DNA of 5,838 nucleotides, taken from Rhodospirillales bacterium. Lineage in GTDB: Bacteria; Pseudomonadota; Alphaproteobacteria; Acetobacterales; Acetobacteraceae. Below, in pieces: positions 5,735 to 5,838 of this stretch. A program made the translations under genes and the position numbers. Position 1 is the stretch's first letter, and every line of letters starts with the position of its first letter. The stretch lies in the NCBI GenBank assembly GCA_018971455.1, contig JAGXAV010000161.1, forward strand, positions 1 through 5,838, given 5' to 3'. The notes beneath the pieces were generated by a model. The model was not told the DNA's origin. It did no database searches and saw nothing but the letters and a program-made list of their open reading frames with translations.

Positions 5735-5763
5735 TTTCACGGCGCGCGCTTTCGCGCTATGAG
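5735..5763 (+). promoter_or_regulatory. Candidate promoter of the tRNA-Arg gene
   Basis: TTTCAC (5735-5740) and TATGAG (5758-5763) are separated by 17 bases and resemble -35 and -10 elements. The mature tRNA 5' end lies 12 bases past the -10, and the intervening bases (GGCGCCCAGCG) are GC-rich. Such a discriminator is typical of growth-controlled stable-RNA promoters. The small hairpin GCGCG-CTTT-CGCGC (5744-5757) falls in the spacer. Pattern match only. Confidence 0.4.
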
Positions 5764-5774
5764 GGCGCCCAGCG

Positions 5775-5838
5775 GGACCCGTAGCTCAGCTGGATAGAGC
5801 GTCGCCCTCCGAAGGCAAGGAAGATGCAGCTGAGCGGC
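5775..5838 (+). tRNA. tRNA-Arg(CCG), 5' part only; T arm not found
   Basis: The tRNA 5' two-thirds are clear: acceptor strand GGACCCG (5775-5781), TA at tRNA positions 8-9 (5782-5783), D stem GCTC/GAGC (5784-5787, 5797-5800) around AGCTGGATA, and anticodon stem-loop TCGCC-CTCCGAA-GGCAA (5802-5818). The anticodon CCG is at 5809-5811, reading CGG (Arg). The D arm and anticodon loop closely resemble the usual bacterial tRNA-Arg(CCG). The anticodon stem has one C-A mismatch (5803/5817). If contiguous, the T loop would fall near 5829-5835, but 5819-5838 contains no TTC at all, so homology stops just after the anticodon stem. The window edge would in any case cut off the acceptor 3' strand and CCA. 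The cause may be an insertion, an intron, a decayed gene or an assembly error. Confidence 0.7.

Noticed and set aside
5744..5757. Hairpin GCGCG-CTTT-CGCGC as a terminator for the hydrolase gene
   Set aside because: It has only a five-base stem, no T-run, and falls in the spacer of the likely tRNA promoter.

Overview
This window is GC-rich chromosomal DNA. It looks like an alphaproteobacterium, probably of the Rhodospirillales/Acetobacteraceae type. The evidence is strong G/C third-position bias, a small alphaproteobacterial-style CHCC zinc-finger protein (NDUFS6-like) directly upstream of polA, and a short PEP-CTERM tail ending in an Arg-rich cluster. The placement is inferred from gene content, not from a search.

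Layout. Positions 1-476 hold no convincing gene and read as a regulatory region: a G-quadruplex-capable G-run, a 16-bp near-identical AT-rich direct repeat, two short dyads, and a textbook sigma-54 (-24/-12) promoter at 412-427. This region feeds a secreted PEP-CTERM protein (477-1562, +) that has a signal peptide, six cysteines and a C-terminal exosortase-sorting tail. A perfect 12-bp hairpin (1586-1614) separates it from the convergent polA (1621-4449, -), a full-length DNA polymerase I with 5' nuclease, apparently active proofreading exonuclease, and polymerase domains. One base upstream of polA on the same strand ends a 66-aa zinc-finger protein (4451-4651, -), so the two look like a translationally coupled operon. 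A promoter for this pair can be proposed inside the start region of the divergent lipoprotein alpha/beta hydrolase (4695-5726, +). The right edge carries a plausible tRNA promoter and the 5' two-thirds of a tRNA-Arg(CCG) gene. Its expected T arm is missing although the window covers the T-loop position.

How it fits together. The polA operon is housekeeping. The accessory part is the PEP-CTERM gene: the sigma-54 promoter plus upstream repeats suggest control by an enhancer-binding protein of the PrsR kind, known from other PEP-CTERM/exosortase bacteria. No exosortase, PrsK or PrsR gene lies in the window, so these partners must be elsewhere. I found no CRISPR array, transposase, phage gene or defence system. 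The two most useful leads are the sigma-54/repeat architecture upstream of the PEP-CTERM gene and the interrupted tRNA-Arg at the right edge.
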